From assembly GCF_003265995.1 (NCBI RefSeq), contig NZ_MVJN01000009.1, forward strand, positions 1-64,000: a stretch of 64,000 bases of DNA, in the 5' to 3' direction. The first letter of the stretch is position 1; every line of letters begins with the position of its first letter. Below, in pieces: positions 26,941 to 36,369 of the stretch. This stretch comes from Legionella quinlivanii. GTDB lineage: Bacteria > Pseudomonadota > Gammaproteobacteria > Legionellales > Legionellaceae. The notes below the pieces were generated by a model. It had not been told where the DNA came from, made no database searches, and saw only the letters and a program-made list of their open reading frames with translations. A program made the position numbers and the translations under genes.

Positions 26941-29907
26941 ATGAAAGTAAAATTTGAGAATTTCCAAAAATACACCATTTCTGTTTCCCTTGATGAGGGG
27001 CGGTTGCAGTTTAAGTTGCGCACATCAAGTGAGTCCTTTAGAACCAATGATTACCAGTTAACTGAGTCATTTAAGTCTTTGTCGACTTTTCCGGCTTCTC
27101 AGAATAACGAGCAGCTTCTCTGTACATTCATTCAAGAGCAGTTTAAGACGTTGAACCCCAGGCAGGTGGAAGTCGTTGATGTGATGCCTTCAGGGAAAAA
27201 AGTCGTTATTGGTGTATCTTATGGCCTGATGGGCGGCGTCACTAGTAACCAGATACTTAAATTGACATTTTCAGGGGTTCAGATGGTTGCTGCTGTGGCA
27301 GTGGGGACTTTAAATCCTGTCGCGGGAGCTGTATTAATGAGCTCAGCGACTGGAACTGCCATAAAAGTGCTACAGGATAAAAATTGCAGTACACGTGACT
27401 ATTTTAAAACAGCTCTGATTAATGGAACTGCGACTCTCGCGGGTGGTGGTCCTGCGGCTCTGGTTGGAGAAGGGTATAAGGCCATAATTTTGGCAGGTGC
27501 CTTGAGTCGACCTACTGCAAAAGTCATGGAGGCAGTAGTGGATAATAAGAAGCTGCCTTCTGGGAAAGAATTGATAGGTGAGGTGGTAGTTGGTGGAATT
27601 ACGAATGTTGTGGGTAATAAAACGTCCGAATGGACCTCGAAGGCATCTCAACTTGTACTGAGTAAATTGATTAATCCTGCCAGCTCAGCGCTCAAAGCGG
27701 TTGTTAACCAGTCACTTACCGCCGCGACAGCCGCAACCAGCAGCCAGGTGACTTCAACGCTAACTGAAAACATAATTCTTCAGCAGCCTTTGGGTAAGAA
27801 CCTCGAGCCTGCTACTCTTGTTGCTACCGCACTGGCTTCAGGAGCTGCAGGTGGTATCCATGCCTATATGAATCATCAGGACAAAAGGGTCAAATTAACC
27901 GTGCAGGATGATGATGGCAATGAGCGCGTTCTGTGGAGCGGCAGTGAGCAGGATTATGAGGATTACGACATTGCTGAGAAGGTCAAAGAATGGCAGGAAG
28001 TGATGGATCTCGATCAACTGACAGAGAGACTGGCAGAAATAACTGGCGAAAAAAGCTCAGGAAAAAGAAAAGCAGATGATGATGGCGATGAAATATCCCG
28101 AGTTAAAAGAGCCAGAGTTGAACCGCTTGTTCCTTTTGAAAAATGGGATGACTCACTGACTGCGGAGAAATTAGTTAAGACCGAGCGGCATGCCGGAGGA
28201 GGCATACAGGCTATTGCTCAACGAATGGCTGATACTTTGGCCTGTAAGTTTTGGGGCGGGGATCCTGCCTATCATGATAGCGCTGCAAAAGAAGCGATGC
28301 GTGTACAGTTTGAGAAAGATCAGGAGGGTAGTTCAAAAAGGCATGAAAAACGCCTGATCCGCTCGGCAACCCGATACATGGAATCCAATAGAGCTGAACC
28401 CGCTGCCAAAGCCTTGCTCGCTCAATACGAATCTCAAAAACCAGTCACTGTACAAACGGTTAAATATTTAAATAGCGTGCCTCAAGCCAACCTCATAGTA
28501 CAGGTTTTTATAGAGAAAATTGACAAGGAATTCAAAAAAGCCGGGTATTCGCCTCTGAATGGACAACAAAAAACGGAACTAACGATGATTTGCAATCAAC
28601 ATCTGGAAACCACTGCAACTGACAGACAAAGGGATTCTTTTATTAACGCCTGTTTTGCAACAGCGGGAGGTAATTTTCCCCCAAAAGATATTGCGAAGGG
28701 CAGAGAAATATTTGCACTGGCTCAGGAAACTGCTGTAAAGATAGGGCGGCGTCAATTTGGCGGTTTAGACGAGGTGAAACAGGAGCGTGTACATAAAAAC
28801 AGAACCAAGGTCTTAAAGAGTGTGGTAAGAGTGGGCGAACAAGCCGTTAAAGAAGTATTTAAAGGCGGTGTGGGAGTTGGCGTGCAAACGAATGGTCAGG
28901 ATGTGAAAGCAACGGTTGGAACGGCCAAACAGCCTGATGCCATCCCTGTATATAACTCAGGAGAGAAAGGACAGTTCAGCAAGCAGTTGGATGAGGCAGT
29001 CAATAAGCCTGCTCCTGCTCGAGAGCAGCCTGTATCAATGGATATCGAGGAAACAGTGCTTTTACAGAAATCGGCTCTGCCTGCAACATTGCCCTTATCG
29101 CTGAAAAGACCGGCTCTTCCTGAAAAAGCAAAGAATACTCCCCCTCAAAAGAAAGTGGCTAAAGAAAAAACAAGCGCTTCTTCGAGCAAAGCTGAACGTA
29201 CCAAATTGACTATACCTACTAAAGAAAAACAGAAAGAAAAAGATAAGAAAGACAACACACGCTGGCGTGATCCCAAGACGGGTCGATATACCACTGCCCC
29301 TCAGAAACAAATTCCAACTGGCGGTATTGGCTTTTTTAATAAACCAGGCCTTAGCATCAGAGACGCTGATAGAACAGCAGCTGTTTCGAACAGTGTTTCC
29401 TTTGTGGAGCCTGTGAAGCTGAGCGAAAATATACAAGTGGAATTGACGAAGTCGACCAGTGTGTCGGCTGTCCAGGTCACTACGGAAAGCGGCATACCCT
29501 CAGTCAGTGTTGCAGCTTCCACCCGTCTCGAGGTTTTAAAAACCGAGGGTGGCAGCCGCGTGGATTTGTTTACTGGCGATGTCACTGGCAATGTATCCTC
29601 TGAGGGGTTTAGTGTGGGTGCCCGGGTTTCTGCGGCAAAAGGACAGACTTTTTTCCGGTCGAAGCCAAGTTGCAATCAGGATACCTGTACAACAGTGACC
29701 GTAGTAGGTGAACTGAGCCTTCTCAGCGCGGGAGGAGAAGTGGGATTTTCGAATAAAGAAAATAAAACCAGTGTCAAGCTTGGTGTCGGGGTTGGGCCAA
29801 TCGGTGCATCCACACAGGTGATTGTTGAAAAAAGCAAAAATTATACGAACGGTTCAGTAGAGGGTCCGGAGATGTCGGATATGATTGTTAAGACAAGAAT
29901 GAAATAA
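26941..29907 (+). CDS. Large orphan protein with Ala/Gly-rich core and nuclear-localisation-like motif
   Basis: 988 aa from the ATG at 26941; no family recognised. Residues about 85-300 are Ala/Gly/Thr-rich and partly hydrophobic, resembling toxin-like or membrane-active regions. K375-R-K followed by an acidic spacer and K389-R-A-R is a textbook bipartite nuclear localisation pattern. Residues about 700-770 are Lys/Pro/Ser-rich and disordered. W775-R-D-P-K-T-G-R-Y is a short motif of the type found before C-terminal domains of polymorphic toxins. The last 180 residues are beta-rich with two cysteines (CNQDTC). No signal peptide. Candidate secreted effector, by inference only. Confidence 0.75.
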   Translation: MKVKFENFQKYTISVSLDEGRLQFKLRTSSESFRTNDYQLTESFKSLSTFPASQNNEQLLCTFIQEQFKTLNPRQVEVVDVMPSGKKVVIGVSYGLMGGVTSNQILKLTFSGVQMVAAVAVGTLNPVAGAVLMSSATGTAIKVLQDKNCSTRDYFKTALINGTATLAGGGPAALVGEGYKAIILAGALSRPTAKVMEAVVDNKKLPSGKELIGEVVVGGITNVVGNKTSEWTSKASQLVLSKLINPASSALKAVVNQSLTAATAATSSQVTSTLTENIILQQPLGKNLEPATLVATALASGAAGGIHAYMNHQDKRVKLTVQDDDGNERVLWSGSEQDYEDYDIAEKVKEWQEVMDLDQLTERLAEITGEKSSGKRKADDDGDEISRVKRARVEPLVPFEKWDDSLTAEKLVKTERHAGGGIQAIAQRMADTLACKFWGGDPAYHDSAAKEAMRVQFEKDQEGSSKRHEKRLIRSATRYMESNRAEPAAKALLAQYESQKPVTVQTVKYLNSVPQANLIVQVFIEKIDKEFKKAGYSPLNGQQKTELTMICNQHLETTATDRQRDSFINACFATAGGNFPPKDIAKGREIFALAQETAVKIGRRQFGGLDEVKQERVHKNRTKVLKSVVRVGEQAVKEVFKGGVGVGVQTNGQDVKATVGTAKQPDAIPVYNSGEKGQFSKQLDEAVNKPAPAREQPVSMDIEETVLLQKSALPATLPLSLKRPALPEKAKNTPPQKKVAKEKTSASSSKAERTKLTIPTKEKQKEKDKKDNTRWRDPKTGRYTTAPQKQIPTGGIGFFNKPGLSIRDADRTAAVSNSVSFVEPVKLSENIQVELTKSTSVSAVQVTTESGIPSVSVAASTRLEVLKTEGGSRVDLFTGDVTGNVSSEGFSVGARVSAAKGQTFFRSKPSCNQDTCTTVTVVGELSLLSAGGEVGFSNKENKTSVKLGVGVGPIGASTQVIVEKSKNYTNGSVEGPEMSDMIVKTRMK

Positions 29908-29912
29908 ATTTA

Positions 29913-30017
29913 CCTACGTCCCGTGGTTTGCTCCATGGGTATCTACACATCTCAGAAAACACTGTCTGCTCCTAGTCTCTACGTCCCTCGGACAAGTGTA
30001 TAGCCGAGGGACGTAGG
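29913..30017. repeat. Dispersed palindromic repeat, copy B
   Basis: A 105-bp element bounded by a perfect 10-bp terminal inverted repeat, CCTACGTCCC (29913-29922) and GGGACGTAGG (30008-30017). Bases 29933-29975, reverse-complemented, match copy A at 18962-19004 at 37 of 43 positions by manual alignment. An inner CCCTCGG/CCGAGGG hairpin is also shared. It lies between the 988-aa gene and murJ; the rest of this 250-bp gap shows nothing coding. Confidence 0.75.
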
Positions 30018-30156
30018 GGAGTAGGGGTAAAGCCTTAAGTACGTGACATTAGGCCATATAGCTAATTGCAAAATTTACGCAGGTTAATGGTAGTGAGCGT
30101 TAGACTCATTTGGTAATTAATGGGATAATCATTCTTTCTTTTAAATCTGAATAATC

Positions 30157-31728
30157 ATGTCTGCGACTGAGATAATGCTTCCAAAACAACAAAGTCTGCT
30201 GCGCTCAACCACACTGGTTTCCGTGATGACATTCATTTCAAGAATGACCGGTTTTGCCCGTGATGTGGTCATCGCCCAGCTTTTTGGCGCAGGGGCCGGA
30301 ATGGACGCCTTTTTTGTAGCGTTTCGGATCCCCAATTTTATGCGGCGCTTATTTGCCGAAGGCGCATTCTCACAAGCTTTTGTTCCGGTTTTGGCTGAAT
30401 ACCAGCAAACTCAGTCCGTTGATGATGTGCGTCTGTTTATCGCGCGCGTTTCAGGCCAATTATCCGCAGTGCTCTCGGTAGTCACTCTAATCGGTATTCT
30501 GGCCACGCCGCTGATTATTTTTATTTTTGCTCCCGGTTTTGGAGAGGGGAGTCCGCGCAGTTTGCTGGCTACTGAAATGCTGCGTATTACGTTTCCCTAT
30601 CTGATGTTAGTTTCGCTAACCGCAATGGCGGGGGCTGTGTTGAATACCTATGGCTATTTTGCCATTCCGGCAATAACCCCGGTTATGTTAAATCTGAGCA
30701 TGATCCTGGCCGCCTGGTATTTAAGCCCCCTGTTGCCTCAGCCGGTTGTCGCACTGGCCTGGGGAGTATTTATTGCCGGTGTCGCCCAGTTTCTGTTTCA
30801 GCTGCCTTTTCTTTATAAAAGAACCTTATTGGTAAGACCCCGTCTGGCGCGAAAGGACGAAGGGGTTAAGCGGGTGATGAAATTAATGATTCCGGCGCTT
30901 TTTGGCGTTTCCATTGCCCAGTTAAACTTAATGGTCGACTCAATTTTTGCCTCTTTCTTAAAAGTAGGTTCCGTTTCCTGGCTTTACTACACGGATCGCC
31001 TGACTGATTTTCCTCTTGGTGTTTTTGGTGTGGCAATTGCCACGGTTATTTTGCCTCATTTGTCACGCCGGCATGCCGAGCAAAACAATGAACGCTATTC
31101 GCGGGCGCTGGACTGGGGATTAAGGCTTATTTTATTAATTGGCTTGCCCGCAGGTATTGGCCTGGCTGTTTTTTCCATGCCAATGATTGCCTGTTGTTTT
31201 TCCTATGGCAAATTCAACTTAAATGATCTTCTGCAAACTCAGAAAAGCCTGATTGCATTAGGCAGTGGCGTGCCTGCTTTTATGATGATCAAGGTACTCG
31301 CCTCAGGGTTTTATGCTCGTCAGGATATTAAAACGCCGGTAAAAATCGGAGCCATCGCAATGGTGGTTAACAGTATTCTTTGCGCTGTATTGATATGGCC
31401 CCTGGCCCATGCAGGCCTGGCGCTTTCTTCGACCCTTGCGGGTTATGTAAATTGCGGATTGCTTATTTTTCTGCTTTTGCGTAAAAAAATTTACCATCCG
31501 GCAAAAGCTTGGCTAAAATTTATAATGCAGTTGTTGTTTGCCAATACATTAATTGCCGTTTATCTCTATTATGCCAGTGGCGATGTCCAAACGTGGTTGC
31601 ATCTTTCATCGGTTATGAGGCTCATGCTGCTGTTCGCTCATGTGGGTGCGGCAATTCTTATTTATTTTTCAGCACTGTATTTAACCGGTGTAAAACCCCG
31701 GCAATTTCGCGGACTAACTAAGGAGTAG
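30157..31728 (+). CDS. murJ: Lipid II flippase MurJ (MviN)
   Basis: A 523-aa inner-membrane protein with about 14 helices that moves lipid II to the periplasmic face for peptidoglycan synthesis. The N-terminal LVSVMTFISRMTGFARDVVIAQLFGAGAGMDAFFVAFRIPNFMRRLFAEGAFSQAFVPVL block is diagnostic and holds the essential arginines. YYTDRLTDFPLGVFGVAIATVILPHLSR is the second conserved block. An ATG at 30175 would remove six residues and equally fits the family. The M17 peptidase gene begins three bases after the stop. Confidence 0.97.
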   Translation: MSATEIMLPKQQSLLRSTTLVSVMTFISRMTGFARDVVIAQLFGAGAGMDAFFVAFRIPNFMRRLFAEGAFSQAFVPVLAEYQQTQSVDDVRLFIARVSGQLSAVLSVVTLIGILATPLIIFIFAPGFGEGSPRSLLATEMLRITFPYLMLVSLTAMAGAVLNTYGYFAIPAITPVMLNLSMILAAWYLSPLLPQPVVALAWGVFIAGVAQFLFQLPFLYKRTLLVRPRLARKDEGVKRVMKLMIPALFGVSIAQLNLMVDSIFASFLKVGSVSWLYYTDRLTDFPLGVFGVAIATVILPHLSRRHAEQNNERYSRALDWGLRLILLIGLPAGIGLAVFSMPMIACCFSYGKFNLNDLLQTQKSLIALGSGVPAFMMIKVLASGFYARQDIKTPVKIGAIAMVVNSILCAVLIWPLAHAGLALSSTLAGYVNCGLLIFLLLRKKIYHPAKAWLKFIMQLLFANTLIAVYLYYASGDVQTWLHLSSVMRLMLLFAHVGAAILIYFSALYLTGVKPRQFRGLTKE

Positions 31729-31731
31729 GCT

Positions 31732-33102
31732 ATGCAGGCAGAATTATTTTATAAACACCAAGGTCAGGATATTGTTCCTGTTTTTCTGCTTGCTAAACAG
31801 GATTGGGCCTCGGGAATGCCGGAGCTGATTGCCTCTGAAAGAAACCAGTTTTTTACCCAGCGCTTCAAGGGAAATGCGGGCGATATTTGCATTATTAGCG
31901 GCGACAATGGTAAATGTCAGAAAGTTTATCTGGGAGCTGGGGAAGCTAACAATTATTCCCTGTCGCTGGCTATTGCTGCTTCCCGCCTGCCAGAAGGGAA
32001 TTATCAGCTGCAGCAGGATTTGAGCAATGCAGATATCATTTTCTGGGGATTAGCCCAATATTGCTATGACCGTTATAAAAAGCAGGAAATACAGCCGCGA
32101 GTTTTGATACTTAAAGATAATCTGAAGGATATTATTCAGGATGTGGATGCCGCATTTTTAGTCCGAGACCTGATTAATGCACCCACTAACTGTATGGGGC
32201 CTGAGGATTTGGCGGATGTTGTAAAAGCGATGGCCACTCGTTATGAAGCAAGTTTTCAGGAGTGGGTTGGTGATGAGCTTCTCACAGCCAATTTTCCTGC
32301 CATACATGCAGTGGGAAGAGCCTCTGTTCATCAGCCGCGCTTATTAAACTTAAACTGGGGAAAGGAAGATCATCCCAAGGTTTGTCTGGTTGGAAAAGGA
32401 GTTTGTTTTGACAGCGGCGGTCTGGATATTAAACCTTCTAACTTCATGCGTCTGATGAAAAAAGATATGGGTGGAGCAGCGCAAGTGCTAGGTCTGGCTC
32501 AGTGGATTATGGATAAGCAACTCCCGGTCAGACTGCAAGTGTTAATCCCCGCTGTAGAAAATGCTATCGGTCCGGACGCCTATCGTCCTGGCGACGTGTT
32601 AACGATGAGAAATGGTCTTACTGTGGAAGTGGATAACACTGATGCGGAAGGACGATTAGTTCTTGCTGATGCGCTTGCTCTGGCGGGTGAGGAGAAACCA
32701 GAGCTTATCATTGATTTTGCCACCTTAACCGGAGCTGCGAGAACTGCAGTAGGTACCGAGATTTCAGCCTTGTTCTGTAATGACGATGCATTGGCGAATG
32801 AGCTCTACGATACGGCAGTGAGGGTCAATGATCCGGTATGGCGTCTGCCGCTTTATGCACCTTACGCGCCTTTGCTGGATTCTTCAATTGCAGATTTATC
32901 CAATTGTTCCGCGGCGCCTTATGCCGGAGCAATTGTTGCCGCTTTATTTTTACAACGCTTTATTCCCGCAGACACTCCCTGGCTCCATTTTGATGTGATG
33001 GCCTGGAACACTTCCTCCAAACCAGGAAAACCCGAAGGCGGAGAGGCGATGGGTATTCGGGCAGTAGGTGAATATTTGCTTGCACGATTCAGAAGCTCTT
33101 GA
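31732..33102 (+). CDS. M17-family leucyl aminopeptidase
   Basis: A 456-aa cytosolic di-metal aminopeptidase that removes N-terminal residues from peptides. The active-site block GKGVCFDSGGLDIKPSNFM and KKDMGGAAQVLGLA hold metal ligands and catalytic Lys. NTDAEGRLVLADALALAGE is the M17 signature, and PEGGEAMGIRAVGEYL closes the domain. It is shorter at the N-terminus than E. coli PepA, closer to the PepB-like subgroup. It is probably co-transcribed with murJ (3-bp gap). Confidence 0.92.
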   Translation: MQAELFYKHQGQDIVPVFLLAKQDWASGMPELIASERNQFFTQRFKGNAGDICIISGDNGKCQKVYLGAGEANNYSLSLAIAASRLPEGNYQLQQDLSNADIIFWGLAQYCYDRYKKQEIQPRVLILKDNLKDIIQDVDAAFLVRDLINAPTNCMGPEDLADVVKAMATRYEASFQEWVGDELLTANFPAIHAVGRASVHQPRLLNLNWGKEDHPKVCLVGKGVCFDSGGLDIKPSNFMRLMKKDMGGAAQVLGLAQWIMDKQLPVRLQVLIPAVENAIGPDAYRPGDVLTMRNGLTVEVDNTDAEGRLVLADALALAGEEKPELIIDFATLTGAARTAVGTEISALFCNDDALANELYDTAVRVNDPVWRLPLYAPYAPLLDSSIADLSNCSAAPYAGAIVAALFLQRFIPADTPWLHFDVMAWNTSSKPGKPEGGEAMGIRAVGEYLLARFRSS

Positions 33103-33125
33103 TTAAGCGCTTATAAATTGCAAAG

Positions 33126-33167
33126 ATAGGTCCACGATGAACAGGCAATGCCATGTTCATCACCTAT
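33126..33167 (+). terminator. Hairpin downstream of the aminopeptidase gene
   Basis: GATGAACA (33136-33143) pairs with TGTTCATC (33154-33161), and ATAGGT (33126-33131) with ACCTAT (33162-33167) across a 4-base bulge, followed by TTTG. It probably ends the murJ-aminopeptidase transcript. It also buries the ATG at 33153, which argues against that codon as a translation start. Confidence 0.5.
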
Positions 33168-33197
33168 TTGGACCATTCAACGATAAGGATATTAATC

Positions 33198-34478
33198 TTG
33201 AATATCTTGCAAGAAAATCAGTCAGCTATTTCGCAAGCCTCATTTCTGAATGATGAAACGAAAACCAGAGCCAGTGGAAAAACAGCCCGTTTCAGCGCTT
33301 TAGATATACAGCGCGGTCTGATTATGATGATGATGGCTTTTTCTCACGGCCGCGAATACATTGGGTCGGATAGTTATTCCAATTATCATATGGATGCTTC
33401 TCCTGCATGGAAGGGTGATTTTTGGGTCGATTTTTTCCAGCAAGTGGGTGTATCGTCCATTGTCGCAGGTGGATTCTTTATGATGATGGGCATCGGAATT
33501 CACTTTCTATGGCATTCTCGTCTGAAGGAAGGTTACCACCCAAATGAAGTTTGGCGATACTTGCTAACCCGTGGGGCAGTGATGGTAACCGTTCAGTTTA
33601 CTATCATGGCTTTCTTTGAAACCATTTCCTCCGAGCATTTTTATTTATACGTAGGTGTTCTTTATGCCTTGGGCATATGCATGATGTTAGCGGCTTGTTG
33701 CTTAAGATTAATTGAAGCCATAAAACAAACTGCCTGGGGTAAAGCACATTCTGCTATCGAATATTGGCTGCCGTTAATGATTGGCGTCGGAATAATAATT
33801 ATCAACCAGTTACTGGTGTTTCAGATTCAAGCCTCGGATATTTCTCCCACCTTGGGCAAAATTCTGTTGTTACTAGGGGGAGGCTATGACATTCACGGGA
33901 TTCATGTGGATTTTGATTTTATGCCCTTTCCCTGGTTCCCTGCAGTCGCCTTTGGACTCATTATTGGCAAGATCATTTCTCGTCGAGATGGGAAAAGCAT
34001 TAAACTTTTGCAGTGGATAGCATTGGCTTTGCTGGCAAGCTGGTTTTTGATAAAAACTGCCTATTTACAGGGAATATTTTCCTGGGGTGATTATAAGTTA
34101 CTGGTACCTGGTGAACATCTGGATTGGCGTGCGTATTTCTGCTCCAGTAAATACCCTCCCAGTCTTTCCTATTTCCTTTTTGCCTGGGGCATTAACCTGA
34201 CAGGAATTCTGCTGTGGCTAAAACTGGAAAACCGTATCGGACACATACCCGTTGTTCTGCAGCCCTTGAAAACCTTTGGCCAATGCGCGTTGTTCTTTTT
34301 CATTTGTCATTGGTATCTCTATTATATAATTTCCATACTGTTACCCGCTAAACTCAGCTCGGCAAGTGGACTCCTGGGTTTCTGGCTAATGGGATTAATG
34401 CTCATGTATCCTGCCTGTTATTTTTATCGCAATTTCAAAATGACAAAATCCAAAGAGTCCTTATGGAGAATGTTTTAA
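33198..34478 (+). CDS. DUF1624/HGSNAT-like acyltransferase membrane protein
   Basis: About 426 aa with roughly ten transmembrane helices. FSALDIQRGLIMMMMAFSHGREYIGS is the first-helix signature of the heparan-alpha-glucosaminide acetyltransferase-like (DUF1624) family, with the conserved D-x-x-R-G and a following histidine. Members are thought to move acyl groups across membranes; the substrate here is unknown. The start is uncertain: TTG at 33198 has AAGGA eight bases upstream, whereas the in-frame ATG at 33153 lies in a hairpin and lacks a ribosome-binding site. Confidence 0.8.
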   Translation: MNILQENQSAISQASFLNDETKTRASGKTARFSALDIQRGLIMMMMAFSHGREYIGSDSYSNYHMDASPAWKGDFWVDFFQQVGVSSIVAGGFFMMMGIGIHFLWHSRLKEGYHPNEVWRYLLTRGAVMVTVQFTIMAFFETISSEHFYLYVGVLYALGICMMLAACCLRLIEAIKQTAWGKAHSAIEYWLPLMIGVGIIIINQLLVFQIQASDISPTLGKILLLLGGGYDIHGIHVDFDFMPFPWFPAVAFGLIIGKIISRRDGKSIKLLQWIALALLASWFLIKTAYLQGIFSWGDYKLLVPGEHLDWRAYFCSSKYPPSLSYFLFAWGINLTGILLWLKLENRIGHIPVVLQPLKTFGQCALFFFICHWYLYYIISILLPAKLSSASGLLGFWLMGLMLMYPACYFYRNFKMTKSKESLWRMF

Positions 34479-34517
34479 GCCACAAGCTTAAATGCCGATA
34501 GAACTTGTAGTTCGTAT

Positions 34518-34539
34518 GGCTGGACTTTGTCGTCCAGCC
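34518..34539. terminator. Hairpin before argS
   Basis: Perfect 8-bp arms GGCTGGAC (34518-34525) and GTCCAGCC (34532-34539) with a 6-base loop TTTGTC, 40 bp past the end of the membrane-protein gene. No clear U-run follows. It may be a terminator or another small palindromic repeat like that at 6700. Confidence 0.45.
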
Positions 34540-34608
34540 TCGATAATAGTTTGCATCTGACGTGAAAAAGCGCATAATAGTTGGTTTTTGACGAAATGAA
34601 TTAAGCCA

Positions 34609-36369
34609 ATGAAACTGACTGTCGAAAATTTGCTTACTGATGCGATTCACTCCCTGAAAGCCTCTAACATTATCCCACAGGACGTTGAGGTTGAGATTAA
34701 AGTAGAACGCAGTAAAGACACTTCACATGGCGATTTTGCCAGCAATCTAGCCTTGATATTGGCAAAGCCCTGCCGTCAGGCTCCTCGTCAGCTAGCCGAG
34801 TTATTGATTAAAGCAATAGGCCAACCGGAGAGCATTGCAAAAATTGAAATTGCAGGCCCCGGTTTTATCAATTTTTTTATGCAAAAAGATAGCTTGTCAC
34901 AGGTGATTGCGACTGTTTTGGAACAGCAGGAACATTATGGTCACAGTGATCTCGGCAAGCAGCAGTCTGTATTAATTGAGTTCGTGTCGGCCAATCCCAC
35001 GGGGCCTCTGCATGTAGGTCATGGCCGTGGAGCCGCGTTTGGCGCCACGCTGGCGAATCTGCTAAGTGCTGCGGGCTATAAAGTGAGCCGCGAATACTAT
35101 GTGAATGACGCCGGAAGGCAAATGAATATTCTGGCTGTCAGTGTCTGGTTGAGGTATTTGACGCTGACCGGCGAGACGATTACATTTCCGGCCAACGGTT
35201 ATCGTGGGGAATATGTTAATGATATTGCTGCTGCAGTATTTGAAGAGCATGGCGATGAATATAGAAAGGCCTGGACTTTAATCAGGGAAAACCTGCCTGC
35301 CGATGAGCCCGAAGGCGGTGACAAGGAACTCTATATTGATGCGATTATCGAACGCTGCAAGCAATTACTGGGTCTTGATGGGTTTAAATATTTTCATAAA
35401 GCAGCGCTTGATTCTGTTCTGGATGATATTAAAGACGATCTGGAAGACTTTGGTGTTCATTTTGATTGCTGGTTCTCAGAACAGCATCTGCTGGAAGACG
35501 GTTCGATTGAAAAAGGGATCCAGGCTTTGAAAGATGCCGGGCACACCTATACCAACGAAGGCGCGCTATGGTTTAAGGCGACCGATTTTGATGATGAGAA
35601 GGACAGAGTGTTAGTCCGCGCTAATGGTCAAACGACCTATTTTGCCTCAGATGTTGCATACCACTGGAATAAATATGATCGCGGTTTTGACCGTGTAGTT
35701 GATATTTTTGGCGCCGATCATCACGGTTATATTTCTCGAATCCGCGCAGCGGTTAATGCTTTGGGCCATGATGACAGTGCGCTGGATGTGTTACTGGTAC
35801 AGTTTGCTATTTTATACCGTGGCGGGCATCGTGTTCAGATGTCTACCCGAAGCGGCTCTTTTGTGACTCTGCGTGAGTTGCGAGAAGAGGTGGGTAAGGA
35901 TGCGGCTCGCTTTTTTTATGTTATGCGTAAACCGGAGCAGCACATGGACTTTGATTTGGATTTGGCCAAATCCCAGTCCAATGATAATCCAGTCTATTAC
36001 ATTCAGTATGCTCACGCGCGCATTAGCAGTGTATTAAGGCAATTAAAGGAAAGAGGTTTAAGCTGGAGCCAGGAAACAGGCCTGGCGAATATTTCAAAAC
36101 TGACTGAACCTCATGAACTGGCTTTGATGACTTTGATCAGTCGATATCCCGAAGTGATTGCTTCAGCAGCTGCTGTTTGTGAACCGCATCAGATTGCCTA
36201 TTATCTGCGTGAACTCGCAAACGGGCTTCATAGTTATTACAATGCCGTGACTTTATTGTGTGAACAAGATACTCTACGTTCTACAAGATTGTGTTTATTG
36301 ACTGCTGTAAGGCAGGTCTTAAGGAATGGTTTACAATTATTGGGCGTATCATGCCCAGAGAGCATGTGA
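34609..36369 (+). CDS. argS: Arginyl-tRNA synthetase
   Basis: A 586-aa class I synthetase. The N-terminal Add-1 domain ([17 protein letters not shown]) binds tRNA. The HIGH-type motif reads [11 protein letters not shown] within [37 protein letters not shown] and [21 protein letters not shown] (KMSK-like region) follow, with the DALR anticodon-binding domain at the C-terminus. Length is normal. Its TGA shares one base with the ATG of the SPOR gene, so the two are coupled, a common arrangement in gammaproteobacteria. Confidence 0.98.
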   Translation: MKLTVENLLTDAIHSLKASNIIPQDVEVEIKVERSKDTSHGDFASNLALILAKPCRQAPRQLAELLIKAIGQPESIAKIEIAGPGFINFFMQKDSLSQVIATVLEQQEHYGHSDLGKQQSVLIEFVSANPTGPLHVGHGRGAAFGATLANLLSAAGYKVSREYYVNDAGRQMNILAVSVWLRYLTLTGETITFPANGYRGEYVNDIAAAVFEEHGDEYRKAWTLIRENLPADEPEGGDKELYIDAIIERCKQLLGLDGFKYFHKAALDSVLDDIKDDLEDFGVHFDCWFSEQHLLEDGSIEKGIQALKDAGHTYTNEGALWFKATDFDDEKDRVLVRANGQTTYFASDVAYHWNKYDRGFDRVVDIFGADHHGYISRIRAAVNALGHDDSALDVLLVQFAILYRGGHRVQMSTRSGSFVTLRELREEVGKDAARFFYVMRKPEQHMDFDLDLAKSQSNDNPVYYIQYAHARISSVLRQLKERGLSWSQETGLANISKLTEPHELALMTLISRYPEVIASAAAVCEPHQIAYYLRELANGLHSYYNAVTLLCEQDTLRSTRLCLLTAVRQVLRNGLQLLGVSCPESM

